A stretch of 64,000 nt of DNA from positions 1,308,501 to 1,372,500 of the forward strand of contig NZ_CP090349.1 in NCBI RefSeq assembly GCF_021398735.1, written 5' to 3'. This DNA is from Methylobacterium oryzae. GTDB lineage: Bacteria > Pseudomonadota > Alphaproteobacteria > Rhizobiales > Beijerinckiaceae. Positions 28,095 through 37,536 of the stretch are shown one piece after another. The translations under genes and the position numbers were made by a program. Within the stretch, counting starts at the first letter, position 1; every line of letters begins with the position of its first letter. The notes under the pieces are model-generated. The model was not told the DNA's origin, made no database searches, and saw only the letters and a program-made list of their open reading frames with translations.

Positions 28095-28925
28095 ATGGCC
28101 GCAACTGCCCCGACCCTCGCACTGAACGACGGGCGCCGCATCCCGCAGATCGGCTACGGCTGCTGGCAGCTCTCGGACGCGCAGGCTCCGGACCTGGTCG
28201 GCCAAGCCCTCCACGCCGGCTATCGGCTGATCGACACGGCCGCCGCGTACGGCAACGAGGGGGGTGTCGGGCGCGGCATCCGGGACGCGGGGATCCCCCG
28301 CGCCGAGATTTTCCTCACCACGAAGCTCTGGAACGACCGCCAGGGCCGGGACGAGGCACGCCGCGCCTTCGACGAGAGCCTGCGGCAGCTCGGTCTCCCA
28401 TATGTCGACCTGTACCTGATCCATTGGCCGTGTCCGCAGCGGCGCCTGTTCGTCGAGACCTGGACGACGCTGATCGAACTCCGGAAGGAGGGCCGCACGA
28501 AGTCCATCGGCGTGTCGAACTTCACGCCCGAGCATCTCGCCACCCTGATCGGCGAGACCGGCGTGGCTCCGGCCGTCAATCAGATCGAGCTGCATCCCTA
28601 TTTCCAGCGCGAGGAGCCGCGCGTCGAGGACGCCCGTCACGGTATCGTGACCGAGTCATGGAGCCCGCTGGGGAGGGGCAAGGAGCTGAACGACCCGGTC
28701 ATTCTCGCGATCGCGAAGGCGCACGGGAAGACGCCCGCTCAGGTGGTGCTGCGCTGGCAGATCCAGATCGGCTGCGTGGCGATCCCGAAGACCGCCACCC
28801 CGCGACGCATCGCCGAGAACATCGCGCTGTTCGATTTCGAGCTCGGCGCCGACGAGATGGCGCGGATCGCCGGTCTCGACAGGCCGGACGGCCGCATCGG
28901 GCCGGACCCGGCGACCTTCTGCTGA
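28095..28925 (+). CDS. Aldo/keto reductase
   Basis: A 276-aa AKR of the 2,5-diketo-D-gluconate-reductase type. The catalytic tetrad is visible: Asp in RLIDTAAAYGNE with Tyr five residues on, Lys in LTTKLW, His in YLIHWP. The cofactor-binding GVSNFTPEHL and the C-terminal IPKTATPRRIAEN (NADPH 2'-phosphate site) are intact. It reduces aldehydes or keto sugars with NADPH. Divergent from paoABC with a repeat element between; shared aldehyde metabolism is possible but not shown. Confidence 0.92.
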   Translation: MAATAPTLALNDGRRIPQIGYGCWQLSDAQAPDLVGQALHAGYRLIDTAAAYGNEGGVGRGIRDAGIPRAEIFLTTKLWNDRQGRDEARRAFDESLRQLGLPYVDLYLIHWPCPQRRLFVETWTTLIELRKEGRTKSIGVSNFTPEHLATLIGETGVAPAVNQIELHPYFQREEPRVEDARHGIVTESWSPLGRGKELNDPVILAIAKAHGKTPAQVVLRWQIQIGCVAIPKTATPRRIAENIALFDFELGADEMARIAGLDRPDGRIGPDPATFC

Positions 28926-28973
28926 TCGCTTCGGCCTTCGGCGGCGCAGCGTAACATCGCACCGCAAAAGATT

Positions 28974-28992
28974 TATGCTCACAGCTAGCATA
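28974..28992. promoter_or_regulatory. Operator-like palindrome 1 upstream of nadA
   Basis: TATGCT and AGCATA arms around CACAGCT. Its 17-bp core ATGCTCACAGCTAGCAT has the same arms and spacing as site 2 (29034-29050). Centre-to-centre distance is 59 bp. Resembles the operator I recall for the NadQ regulator of alphaproteobacterial nadABC. Confidence 0.6.
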
Positions 28993-29033
28993 TCTGGACA
29001 GGCGCGCGCGGCCCCCATAAGTTAGACGGCGCA

Positions 29034-29050
29034 ATGCTCAAACTGAGCAT
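29034..29050. promoter_or_regulatory. Operator-like palindrome 2 upstream of nadA
   Basis: A perfect palindrome ATGCTCA-AAC-TGAGCAT ending 13 bp before the nadA start. Consensus with site 1 is ATGCTCA-N3-T-N-AGCAT. Binding here would block the promoter or ribosome access. The ATG inside it is part of the operator, not a start. Confidence 0.7.
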
Positions 29051-29063
29051 AATGGAGGACGCC

Positions 29064-30080
29064 ATGGCGGCGACCGTTGCACCCGTCTCCCGCACGACGA
29101 TCCCGGGGCTGCCCCTTCCGGATCTCTACGCCCGCGTCAGCCGGCACGTCCCCGCGATCGAGTGGCCGGCGCTCGCCCCCGACATCGAGGCAATCCTGCG
29201 CCTGAAGCGCGAGCGCAACGCCGTCATCCTGGCGCACAATTACCAGGCGCCGGAGATCTTCCACACGGTGGCCGACATCGTGGGTGACAGCCTCGCGCTG
29301 GCCCGCGAGGCGGTGAACGTGAACGCCGACGTGATCGTGCTGGCGGGCGTCCACTTCATGGCCGAGACGGCCAAGCTCCTGAACCCGAGCAAGACCGTGC
29401 TCATCCCCGACATGGGCGCCGGCTGCTCGCTGGCCGATTCGATCACCGCCGCAGACGTGCGCGGCCTGCGCGCCAAATACCCGGGCGTGCCGATCGTGAC
29501 CTACGTGAACACCTCGGCGGCCGTGAAAGCCGAGTCCGACCTGTGCTGCACCTCCGGCAACGCCGTCGCGGTGGTCAGGTCGCTGAACGCCCCCCGCGTC
29601 CTCATGATCCCCGACGAGTTCCTCGCGCAGAACGTCCAGGCCGAGATCCCGGAGGTCGAGATCCTGACCTGGGCCGGCCACTGCGAGGTGCACGAGCGCT
29701 TCACCCCGGCCGACATCCGCGACGTCCGCGACAGCTATCCCGGGGTGACCGTGATCGCGCACCCGGAATGCCCGCCGGACGTGGTGGCCGAATCGGACTT
29801 CTCGGGCTCCACCGCGATGATGATGGACTTCGTCGTCGAGAAGCGGCCGAAGCAGGTAGTACTCGTCACCGAGTGCTCCATGGCGGACAACATCGCGGCG
29901 CAGAACCCGGACATCGAGTTCATCAAGCCCTGCAACATGTGCCCGCACATGAAGCGGATGAGCCTGCGCAACATCCGGCGGTCGCTCGAGACGATGACCT
30001 ACGAGGTCACGGTCGACCCGGCGCTCGCCGACCGCGCCCGGGCCGCGGTCGAGCGCATGCTCGAGGTGCGCACACGATGA
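29064..30080 (+). CDS. nadA: Quinolinate synthase NadA
   Basis: A 338-aa 4Fe-4S enzyme that condenses iminoaspartate with dihydroxyacetone phosphate to quinolinate, the second step of de novo NAD synthesis. Conserved elements: HNYQAPEI, GVHFMAETAKLL, cluster cysteines in MGAGCSLADS, DLCCTSGNA and KPCNMCPHMKRM. ATG 29064 follows a strong GGAGG; an in-frame ATG at 29034 lies inside an operator palindrome and would add ten residues. The stop overlaps nadB by 4 bp. Likely repressed through the two palindromes upstream. Confidence 0.97.
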   Translation: MAATVAPVSRTTIPGLPLPDLYARVSRHVPAIEWPALAPDIEAILRLKRERNAVILAHNYQAPEIFHTVADIVGDSLALAREAVNVNADVIVLAGVHFMAETAKLLNPSKTVLIPDMGAGCSLADSITAADVRGLRAKYPGVPIVTYVNTSAAVKAESDLCCTSGNAVAVVRSLNAPRVLMIPDEFLAQNVQAEIPEVEILTWAGHCEVHERFTPADIRDVRDSYPGVTVIAHPECPPDVVAESDFSGSTAMMMDFVVEKRPKQVVLVTECSMADNIAAQNPDIEFIKPCNMCPHMKRMSLRNIRRSLETMTYEVTVDPALADRARAAVERMLEVRTR

Positions 30081-31591
30081 ACGCGATCTCCCCGAACAGC
30101 GCCGACCGCGTCGTCGTGGTCGGCGGCGGCGTCGCGGGCCTCAGCGTCGCGCTGCGCCTCGCGCCCCGCCCGGTGACGCTGGTCACGGCCTCGGCCCTCG
30201 GCCTCGGCACCGCCACCGGCTGGGCCCAGGGCGGCATCGCCGCCGCGGTCGGCGCCGACGACGCGGCGGCGCTCCACGCCGCCGACACGGAGGCCGCCGG
30301 CGCCGGGCTCACCGAGCCCGACGTGGCGCTCCGGGTCGCCGCGGAGGGCCCCGCGCTGATCGACTGGCTCGTGCGGATCGGCGTCCCGTTCGACCGCACC
30401 GACGACGGCGCGCTGGCCCTCGGGCTCGAGGCGGCCCACGGCCGCCGCCGCATCGTCCGCTCCGGCGGCGACGCCACCGGCGCCCGCGTCCTCGAAGGGC
30501 TCGTGCGGGCCGTGCTGTCGGCGCCGTCCGTGGAGGTCGTCACGGCGCGGGCCTGCGACCTGCTCCGGGACACGCGCGGGGCGGTGGCCGGCATCGTGGC
30601 CGAGCGCGACGGCGCGCTGTTCCGCATCCCGGCCCGCGCGGTGGTGCTCGCCACCGGCGGTGTCGGCGCCCTCTACGCGGCGACCACCAACCCGCCGGGC
30701 GCCGTCGGCCGCGGGCTGGCGCTCGCCGCCCGGGCCGGCGCGGTGATGCGCGACATGGAGTTCGTGCAGTTCCACCCGACCGCCATCGCGGCCGGCGCCG
30801 ACCCGATGCCGCTCGCGACCGAAGCTCTGCGCGGCGAGGGCGCCCGCCTCATCGACGAGACCGGCGCCGCCGTGATGGCCGGCATCGCGGGCGGCGACCT
30901 CGCGCCGCGCGACGTGGTCGCCCGCGGCATCTTCCAGGCGCTGCAGCGGGGCCGCACGGTCTATCTCGACGCCCGCGGCGCGCTCGGCGCCGCGATGCCG
31001 ACGCGCTTCCCGACCGTGGCGGGGCTCTGCGCCGCCGCCGGCATCGACCCCGCCGTGCAGCCGATCCCGGTCCGCCCGGCGGCGCACTACCACATGGGCG
31101 GCGTGAAGGTGGACGCGTACGGCGCAACCTCGGTGCCGGGCCTCTACGCCTGCGGCGAGGTCTCCTCGACGGGCCTCCACGGCGCCAACCGCCTTGCCAG
31201 CAACTCCCTGCTGGAGGGCCTCGCCTACGCGCGCTTCATCGCCGACGGGCTCGATGCGCCGCCGCCCGCCGCGATCGTGCCCGAGGCCGTGTCTGTCCGT
31301 GCCGCCGGCGACCTGCCGGCGATCCGCGCGCTGATGGAGCGCAGGGTCGGCGTCGTGCGCGACGCCGCCGGCCTCGAGGAAGCCGTCGCCGTCCTCGAGG
31401 CGGGGGCTGAGACCTGCGACGCCGCCCTCGTGGCGCTGCTCATCGCCCGCGGCGCGCTCGCCCGCCGGGAGAGCCGCGGCGCCCACTGGCGCAGCGACTT
31501 CCCCCATCTCGCCCCGGCCGCGCACACCGAGGCGACGCTGGCCGACCTGATCGCCGCGACCCCGTCCGCCGAGGAGGCGCTGACGCCATGA
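30077..31591 (+). CDS. nadB: L-aspartate oxidase NadB
   Basis: A 504-aa flavoprotein that oxidises L-aspartate to iminoaspartate for NadA. FAD motif VVVGGGVAGLSVALRL at the N-terminus; active-site and flavin loops TGWAQGGIAAAVG, FVQFHPTAI, ALRGEGARL, and HYHMGGVKVDAYG, CGEVSSTGLHGANRLASNSL. Somewhat shorter than E. coli NadB (540). Coupled by 4-bp overlaps to nadA and nadC. Confidence 0.96.
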   Translation: MNAISPNSADRVVVVGGGVAGLSVALRLAPRPVTLVTASALGLGTATGWAQGGIAAAVGADDAAALHAADTEAAGAGLTEPDVALRVAAEGPALIDWLVRIGVPFDRTDDGALALGLEAAHGRRRIVRSGGDATGARVLEGLVRAVLSAPSVEVVTARACDLLRDTRGAVAGIVAERDGALFRIPARAVVLATGGVGALYAATTNPPGAVGRGLALAARAGAVMRDMEFVQFHPTAIAAGADPMPLATEALRGEGARLIDETGAAVMAGIAGGDLAPRDVVARGIFQALQRGRTVYLDARGALGAAMPTRFPTVAGLCAAAGIDPAVQPIPVRPAAHYHMGGVKVDAYGATSVPGLYACGEVSSTGLHGANRLASNSLLEGLAYARFIADGLDAPPPAAIVPEAVSVRAAGDLPAIRALMERRVGVVRDAAGLEEAVAVLEAGAETCDAALVALLIARGALARRESRGAHWRSDFPHLAPAAHTEATLADLIAATPSAEEALTP

Positions 31592-32460
31592 CCCAGTCGG
31601 TTCTCTCCGATGAGATCCTCCCCCTGCCGCGGCTCCTCGTGGAGCCCGTGGTGCGCGCTGCCCTGCTGGAGGATCTCGGCCGGGCCGGCGACATCACCAC
31701 CGACGCCATCGTCCCCCCGGGCGAGCGGATGCGCGGCGTGATCGCCTCCCGGCAGGACGGCGTCATCTCGGGCACCGACGCCGCCGCCATCGCCTTCGCG
31801 CTGGTGGACCCGGCCGTCACCGTGACGGTCGAGCGCGGCGACGGCGCCCGCGTGGCGCCGGGCGACGTGGTGCTGCGCCTCGAGGGGCCGGCGCGGGCGA
31901 TCCTCACGGCCGAGCGCGTGGCGCTGAACCTGCTCTGCCGGATGTCGGGCGTGGCCACCGCCACCCACGGCCTCGTCGAGGCCGCGCGCCCGCACGGCAA
32001 GGCCTCGATCGTCTGCACCCGCAAGACGACGCCGGGCCTGCGCGCCCTGGAGAAGCACGCGGTCCGGGCCGGCGGCGGCTCGAACCACCGCTTCGGCCTC
32101 GACGACGCGGTGCTGATCAAGGACAACCACGTGGCGGTGGCCGGCGGCATCGTCCCGGCGATCGAGCGCGCCCGGTCCCGGGCCGGCCACTTGGTGAAGA
32201 TCGAGTGCGAGGTCGACAGCCTGGAGCAGCTGGAGGAGGCGCTCTCGGTCGGGATCGACGCGGTGCTCCTCGACAATATGGGGCCCGACCTGCTCCGCCG
32301 CGCCGTGACGATGATCGACGGGCGCGCCCTGTCCGAGGCGTCGGGCCGGATCACCCGCGAGACGGTCGGGGCCGTCGCGGCCTCGGGGGTCGACCTGATC
32401 TCCTGCGGCTGGATCACCCATTCGGCGGCGATCATCGACCTGGGGCTCGACGCCGCCTGA
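31588..32460 (+). CDS. nadC: Nicotinate-nucleotide diphosphorylase (carboxylating) NadC
   Basis: A 290-aa quinolinate phosphoribosyltransferase, last step of the operon: quinolinate plus PRPP gives nicotinate mononucleotide and CO2. Motifs: LLEDLGRAGDITTDAI, NLLCRMSGVATATH, CTRKTTPGLRALEKHAVRAG, HRFGLDDAVLIKDNH, VLLDNMGPD. Standard length. Ends the nadABC operon, followed by a GC-rich hairpin. Confidence 0.97.
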   Translation: MTQSVLSDEILPLPRLLVEPVVRAALLEDLGRAGDITTDAIVPPGERMRGVIASRQDGVISGTDAAAIAFALVDPAVTVTVERGDGARVAPGDVVLRLEGPARAILTAERVALNLLCRMSGVATATHGLVEAARPHGKASIVCTRKTTPGLRALEKHAVRAGGGSNHRFGLDDAVLIKDNHVAVAGGIVPAIERARSRAGHLVKIECEVDSLEQLEEALSVGIDAVLLDNMGPDLLRRAVTMIDGRALSEASGRITRETVGAVAASGVDLISCGWITHSAAIIDLGLDAA

Positions 32461-32466
32461 TCGGCG

Positions 32467-32496
32467 GGCCCCGCGCGCCGCCGGCGCGGCGGGGCC
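32467..32496 (+). terminator. GC-rich hairpin after nadC
   Basis: GGCCCCGC-GCGCC pairs with GGCGC-GGCGGGGCC with one bulged base and a 3-nt loop, beginning 7 bp past the nadC stop. No T-tract follows, so termination is likely but not certain. Confidence 0.45.
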
Positions 32497-32634
32497 GAAG
32501 CGGTCGCTCGACTGTCATCACGTTCGGGTGACAAGTCTTCGCCGCGGTCGCTCGGGAGATCTGCCGAGTCTATCGCCGCGCGACCGACTCGCTAAGATTT
32601 CGGCCAACCGCGACGCCATCGACCGGACCCGACC

Positions 32635-34623
32635 GTGAGCCAAGCCCTGCCTTCCGCGGCTGCCCCGGCGGTCGATCGTCCGGCGGCGCCGGTGGCGCGC
32701 AAGCCCGGCGCGGTCCGGCACGGGCCCGGCGGCGCGCTGATGCTGGGCGCGCTGGGCGTCGTGTACGGCGACATCGGCACGAGCCCGCTCTACGCGTTCA
32801 AGGAGGCCGTGAAGGCCGCGACCAGCGGCGGCGCCTCGGTGCCGGCGGCGGCCACCGGCGCGGTGTCGCTGATCCTGTGGTCGCTGATCCTGATCGTGTC
32901 GCTGAAATACGCGGTGCTGATCCTGCGCGCCGACAACCGCGGCGAGGGCGGCATCGTCGCCATGCTGGCGCTGCTCGGCGCGCGGCATGCCAGGCCGGGG
33001 ACGTGGAAAGCGCTGCTGCTGGTGGTCGGGCTGGTGGGCGCGGCGCTGCTCTACGGCGACGGCGCGATCACGCCGGCGATCTCGGTGCTGTCGGCGATCG
33101 AGGGCCTGAAGATCGACGCGCCGGCGCTCGGGCCGTACGTCGTGCCGATCACCCTCGCCATCCTGGTCGGGCTGTTCCTGGTCCAGCACAAGGGCGTCGC
33201 CGCCATCGGCCGGGTGTTCGGGCCGGTCATGCTCGTCTGGTTCGTCGTCCTGGTCCTGCTCGCGGTCCCGAGCATCCTGCACGCGCCGGAGATCCTGGCG
33301 GCGGCCAACCCGTTCCGGGCGGTGGACTTCCTGATCCATGCCGGCTGGCATGTCAGCTTCCTGATGCTCGGCGCGGCCTTCCTGGCGGTGACCGGCGGCG
33401 AGGCGATGTACGCCGATCTCGGCCATTTCGGCGCCCCGGCGATCCGGATCGCGTGGTTCGGCCTCGTGCTGCCGGCGCTGCTGATCCACTATTGCGGCCA
33501 GGGCGCGCTGATCATCGCCGACCCGAGCGCGATCGAGAACCCGTTCTACCGGCTCGCGCCGGACTGGGCGCATTACCCGCTGGTGGCGCTCGCCACGATG
33601 GCGACCGTCATCGCCTCGCAGGCGGTGATCTCGGGGGTCTACTCGCTCACCCAGCAGTCGATCCAGCTCGGCTTCATGCCGATGATGCGGGTGGTGCACA
33701 CCGATGAGGACGAGCGCGGCCAGATCTACGTGCCGGCGGTGAACTGGCTGCTCGCCGTGGCGACCCTGACGGCCGTGGTGGTGTTCGGCTCCTCCGACGC
33801 GCTGGCCGGCGCCTACGGCATCGCGGTCTCGGCGCTCATGGGCATCACCACGCTCCTCGCCGCGCTGATCGCGCTCCGCTGGGGCTACAACCCGGTCCTG
33901 GTCCTCGCGGTCAACGGCTTCTTCCTCGGCATCGACCTCGTGTTCTTCTCCGCCAACAGCGTGAAGCTGTTCGAGGGCGGCTGGTTTCCGCTGCTGCTCG
34001 CCGGCGTGGTCGCCTTCCTGATGCTGACCTGGATGAAGGGCAACCACGTCCTCGAATCCGTCCGCCAGACCATGCGCATGTCCGAGGCCTCCTTCCTCTC
34101 CAGCCTCGGCTCGCACCCGCCGGTGACGCTGCCCGGCACCGCGGCCTTCCTGACCGCCGCCACCGAGGGCATCCCGATGGCGCTCGGCCGCCTGCTGGAG
34201 CGCAGCCGCTGCCTGCACGAGCGGATCCTGCTGATCACCGTCGTCTACGAGGAGGAGCCGGTGATCCCGGCGAGCGAGCGGGCGCAGGTCACGCTGGTGG
34301 CGCAGGGGATCCGCAAGGCGATCTCGAAGTACACGCCCGGCATGGAGCGCGTCGTGCTGCGCTACGGCTTCATGCAGACCGCCTCGATCCCCGAGGGGCT
34401 GCAATGCGCGGTGGCGAGCGGGCTGCTGCCGCCGGAATATCTGGAGGACATGACGTATTTCGTGGGCCACGAGGTGGTGATCCCGTCGCCGACCCATCCC
34501 GGCATGGCGACGTGGCGGGAAGGCCTGTTCGCCTTCATGAAGCGGAACGCCGAGCGCACCGGCGCCCATTTCGGCCTGCCGACCCGGCAGATCGTCGAGG
34601 TGGGCACCGAGATCGAGATCTGA
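32635..34623 (+). CDS. kup: Potassium uptake protein Kup
   Basis: A 662-aa K+/H+ symporter of the Kup/HAK/KT family. About 12 membrane helices fill residues 35-470, followed by a ~190-residue cytoplasmic tail. Family signatures: LGVVYGDIGTSPLYAFKE, GEGGIVAMLALL, LYGDGAITPAISVLSA, and GGEAMYADLGHFG. GTG 32635 is the start; the first 30 residues are Ala/Pro-rich. Independently transcribed, 174 bp after nadC. Confidence 0.96.
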   Translation: MSQALPSAAAPAVDRPAAPVARKPGAVRHGPGGALMLGALGVVYGDIGTSPLYAFKEAVKAATSGGASVPAAATGAVSLILWSLILIVSLKYAVLILRADNRGEGGIVAMLALLGARHARPGTWKALLLVVGLVGAALLYGDGAITPAISVLSAIEGLKIDAPALGPYVVPITLAILVGLFLVQHKGVAAIGRVFGPVMLVWFVVLVLLAVPSILHAPEILAAANPFRAVDFLIHAGWHVSFLMLGAAFLAVTGGEAMYADLGHFGAPAIRIAWFGLVLPALLIHYCGQGALIIADPSAIENPFYRLAPDWAHYPLVALATMATVIASQAVISGVYSLTQQSIQLGFMPMMRVVHTDEDERGQIYVPAVNWLLAVATLTAVVVFGSSDALAGAYGIAVSALMGITTLLAALIALRWGYNPVLVLAVNGFFLGIDLVFFSANSVKLFEGGWFPLLLAGVVAFLMLTWMKGNHVLESVRQTMRMSEASFLSSLGSHPPVTLPGTAAFLTAATEGIPMALGRLLERSRCLHERILLITVVYEEEPVIPASERAQVTLVAQGIRKAISKYTPGMERVVLRYGFMQTASIPEGLQCAVASGLLPPEYLEDMTYFVGHEVVIPSPTHPGMATWREGLFAFMKRNAERTGAHFGLPTRQIVEVGTEIEI

Positions 34624-34690
34624 CCGGCCGCGGCGCGCGGGGGCGCTGCCCGAGCCGCGCGTCGGAGGCCGGGGCCGGCCGTCTTTCGCA

Positions 34691-34719
34691 TTGAAAACGG
34701 CCCCGTTCGCCAGCATATC
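34691..34719 (+). promoter_or_regulatory. htpG: Sigma-32-like promoter of htpG
   Basis: TTGAAA at 34691-34696, 17 bp, then CATATC at 34714-34719, 36 bp before the htpG GTG. This agrees with the alphaproteobacterial RpoH pattern (CTTGAAA ... CATAT). Assigned by eye. Confidence 0.5.
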
Positions 34720-34754
34720 GCCACCGCAATTTCCCCACAGCGGAGGCATCACCC

Positions 34755-36587
34755 GTGAGCGAGACGATCGAGCGGCACGAGTTCGGGGCGGAGGTGGGAC
34801 GCCTCCTCGACCTCGTCGTGCACGCGCTCTACTCCGACCGCGAGATCTTCCTGCGCGAACTCGTCGCCAACGCGGCCGACGCCATGGACCGGCGGCGGTT
34901 CGAGGCCCTGACCTCGGCGGCGAGCGCGCTGCCGCCGGACGCCAAGGTCCGCATCGCGCCCGACAAGGAGGCGCGGACCCTGACCGTGTCGGACGCCGGC
35001 ATCGGCATGACCAAGGAGGATCTCGCCACCAACCTCGGCACCATCGCGCGCTCCGGCACGCGGGCCTTCTCGCAGACGCTCGAATCCGCCAAGGCCGAGG
35101 ATCGGCCGAGCCTGATCGGCCAGTTCGGCGTCGGCTTCTACTCGGCCTTCATGGTCGCCGACCGCGTCACCGTCACGTCGCGCCGCGCCGGCAGCGACGA
35201 GGCCTGGACCTGGGCCTCGGAGGGGCAGGGCAGCTACACGCTGGAGCCGGCGACGCGGGCCGAGCCCGGCACCGACATCGTGCTGCACCTCAAGGCGGAT
35301 GCCGACGAGTACCTCGAGCCCTACCGCCTCGACCATCTCGTGCGGAAATGGGCCGACTTCATCACGGTGCCGATCGCCGTCGTGCGCGACGGCAAGGACG
35401 AGTCGGCCAACCAGGGCACCGCGCTCTGGCGCAAGGCGAAGTCCGAGGTCACCGAGGAGCAGTACGAGGAATTCTACCACTCCATCGGCATGAACTTCGA
35501 CAAGCCGTGGGCGACGCTCCACTGGCGCGCCGAGGGGCAGCTCGAGTTCTCCGCGCTGCTCTTCATCCCCGGCTCGAAGCCGTTCCAGGCCCTCGAGAAC
35601 GAGCGGCAGAGCAAGGTCCGGCTGCATGTCCGGCGGATGTTCATCACCGACGAGGCCGAGCTGCTGCCGCCGTGGCTGCGCTTCGTCCAGGGCGTCGTCG
35701 ACACCGAGGACCTGCCGCTGAACGTCTCCCGCGAGATGCTGCAATCGACCCCGGCGCTCGCCCGGATCCGCCGCGCGGTCACCGGGCGCGTCGTCTCCGA
35801 ACTCACCACCCGCGCCAAGGACGCGGAGGGCTACCAGTCCTTCTGGGAGAATTTCGGCCCCGTCCTCAAGGAGGGCATCTACGAGGATTTCGAGCGCCGG
35901 GGCGAGATCGCGCCGCTCCTGCGCTTCCGCTCCTCGGCGGTCGAGGGCTGGACCTCGCTGCCCGACTACGTGTCCCGCATGAAGGACGGCCAGGAGGCGA
36001 TCTACTACCTCGTCGCCGACGACGCCGAGGCGCTCAAGTCGTCGCCGCAGCTGGAGGGCTTCCGGGCCCGCGGCCTCGAGGTGCTGCTCCTCTCCGACCA
36101 CGTCGACGCCTTCTGGCCCGATCAGCTCGGCACCTTCGACGAGAAGCCGCTCCGCTCGATCACCAAGGGCGGCCTCGACCTGTCGAAGTTCGCGCCGGAG
36201 GGCGAGCAGCCGGAGGCGCCTGAGGGCATCGACGCCTTCGTCGCCGCCGTGAAGACGGCCCTCGGCGCCGAGATCTCGGACGTGCGCACCACCGACCGGC
36301 TCGTCGATTCGGCCGTGGTCCTCTCGGCCGGCACCGGCGGACCCGACCTGCAGATGCAGCGGCTCATGCGCCGGGCCGGGCGGGCCGGTGCCGGGCAGCC
36401 GGTCCTGGAGATCAACCCGCGCCACCCGCTGATTCGGGCGCTGGCCGCGGCGCCCGAATCGGAGGTGCCGCAGGCCGCCGGCACGCTCCTCGACCTCGCC
36501 CGCATCCAGGACGGCGACAGCCCCCGCGACCCGGCGGCCTTCGCCCGCACGGTGGCGGCGGCGCTCGCGGCCGCGCGGGGCGCGTAG
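34755..36587 (+). CDS. htpG: Chaperone protein HtpG (Hsp90)
   Basis: A 610-aa bacterial Hsp90. The N-terminal ATPase shows [21 protein letters not shown] broken here as [14 protein letters not shown], then [11 protein letters not shown] and [15 protein letters not shown]. The middle domain has [19 protein letters not shown] and the catalytic Arg in [17 protein letters not shown]-terminal dimerisation domain complete. GTG start 34755 follows GGAGG. Cytosolic ATP-driven folding factor, expected to be heat-induced. Confidence 0.97.
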   Translation: MSETIERHEFGAEVGRLLDLVVHALYSDREIFLRELVANAADAMDRRRFEALTSAASALPPDAKVRIAPDKEARTLTVSDAGIGMTKEDLATNLGTIARSGTRAFSQTLESAKAEDRPSLIGQFGVGFYSAFMVADRVTVTSRRAGSDEAWTWASEGQGSYTLEPATRAEPGTDIVLHLKADADEYLEPYRLDHLVRKWADFITVPIAVVRDGKDESANQGTALWRKAKSEVTEEQYEEFYHSIGMNFDKPWATLHWRAEGQLEFSALLFIPGSKPFQALENERQSKVRLHVRRMFITDEAELLPPWLRFVQGVVDTEDLPLNVSREMLQSTPALARIRRAVTGRVVSELTTRAKDAEGYQSFWENFGPVLKEGIYEDFERRGEIAPLLRFRSSAVEGWTSLPDYVSRMKDGQEAIYYLVADDAEALKSSPQLEGFRARGLEVLLLSDHVDAFWPDQLGTFDEKPLRSITKGGLDLSKFAPEGEQPEAPEGIDAFVAAVKTALGAEISDVRTTDRLVDSAVVLSAGTGGPDLQMQRLMRRAGRAGAGQPVLEINPRHPLIRALAAAPESEVPQAAGTLLDLARIQDGDSPRDPAAFARTVAAALAAARGA

Positions 36588-36816
36588 GACTACGGAGACC
36601 CGCGCCGCGCGCTGCCGGGACGCCGCGCGCGGCGTGTGTCTCCACACACATCCGTTCGGGATGATTGTGGGTTCGGTTGATCATTCGGAAATGGTCGAGC
36701 CATAACTTCGCCACCGGTCGGGATCATTGCCCGGCCGAAGGCGCGGGCGCGGTGGGGGCCGCAGGCGTCTGAGCCGAACCCTCTCGCGCGCCTCGGGCGC
36801 GCCTCACGGACGCTGC

Positions 36817-37536
36817 ATGAACCCGGTCGAGGCTGAAGCCGGCAACGGACAGGCGGTCGCGGCGGCGCGGACCCGGGCCCACGCCCGGGCGTACCGCCAC
36901 AGCGGACGCGTGCGCACCATGCGCCGGCTGATTCCGGTGGTCGCCGGCGGCGCGGTGGCGCTGCTGCTGGGCTACCTGTTCAATCCCTTCGCGGCGCAGC
37001 TGCCGGGCGTCTCGGTCGGCCCGGTGACGCTGGCCGGCTCCAAGGTCCGCATGGAGAACCCGCGGCTCTCGGGCTTCCGCCAGGGCACGCGCGGCTACGA
37101 GGTGACGGCCGACGCCGCCCTCCAGGACGTCCGCAAGCCGAGCCAGATCGAGCTGCAGCAGATGCGCGGCCACATCGCCACCGACGACCAGGGCGGCATC
37201 GCCCGCCTCTCGGCGACGTCGGGCCTGTTCGACACCGCCCGCGAGGCGCTCGACCTGAAGGACGACATCCGCATCTGGACCGACAAGGGCGAGGAGGCGC
37301 GCCTGCGCTCCGCCGCCGTCGCGTTCAAGACCGGCTCCATCAGCTCGCAGGAGCCCGTCACCGTCTCGAGCGCGCGGGCCAACGTGAAGGCCGACACCCT
37401 CGACGTCGTCGAGAACGGCAAGCGGATCTCCTTCGTGGGCAACGTCCACGTGGTCATCGTCAGCGACGCGCCGGGGGAGAAGCCCCAGGCCCGCATCCTG
37501 ACGTCGGACGCCGAAGCCGCGGACGGTGCCCGATGA
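36817..37536 (+). CDS. lptC: LPS export protein LptC
   Basis: A 239-aa single-pass inner-membrane protein: a cytoplasmic ~50-residue N-terminus, one membrane helix (LIPVVAGGAVALLLGYLF) and a periplasmic beta-jellyroll that bridges the LptB2FG ABC transporter to LptA. Typical alphaproteobacterial features: GPVTLAGSKVRMENPRLSGF, YEVTADAALQDV, KTGSISSQEPVTVSSARANV. The frame extends 30 residues upstream to an alternative start, but ATG 36817 gives family length. Overlaps lptA by 4 bp. Confidence 0.92.
   Translation: MNPVEAEAGNGQAVAAARTRAHARAYRHSGRVRTMRRLIPVVAGGAVALLLGYLFNPFAAQLPGVSVGPVTLAGSKVRMENPRLSGFRQGTRGYEVTADAALQDVRKPSQIELQQMRGHIATDDQGGIARLSATSGLFDTAREALDLKDDIRIWTDKGEEARLRSAAVAFKTGSISSQEPVTVSSARANVKADTLDVVENGKRISFVGNVHVVIVSDAPGEKPQARILTSDAEAADGAR

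Noticed and set aside
29034..29063. Alternative nadA start ATG at 29034
   Set aside because: It is the first three bases of a perfect operator palindrome and lacks a ribosome site; ATG 29064 has GGAGG.
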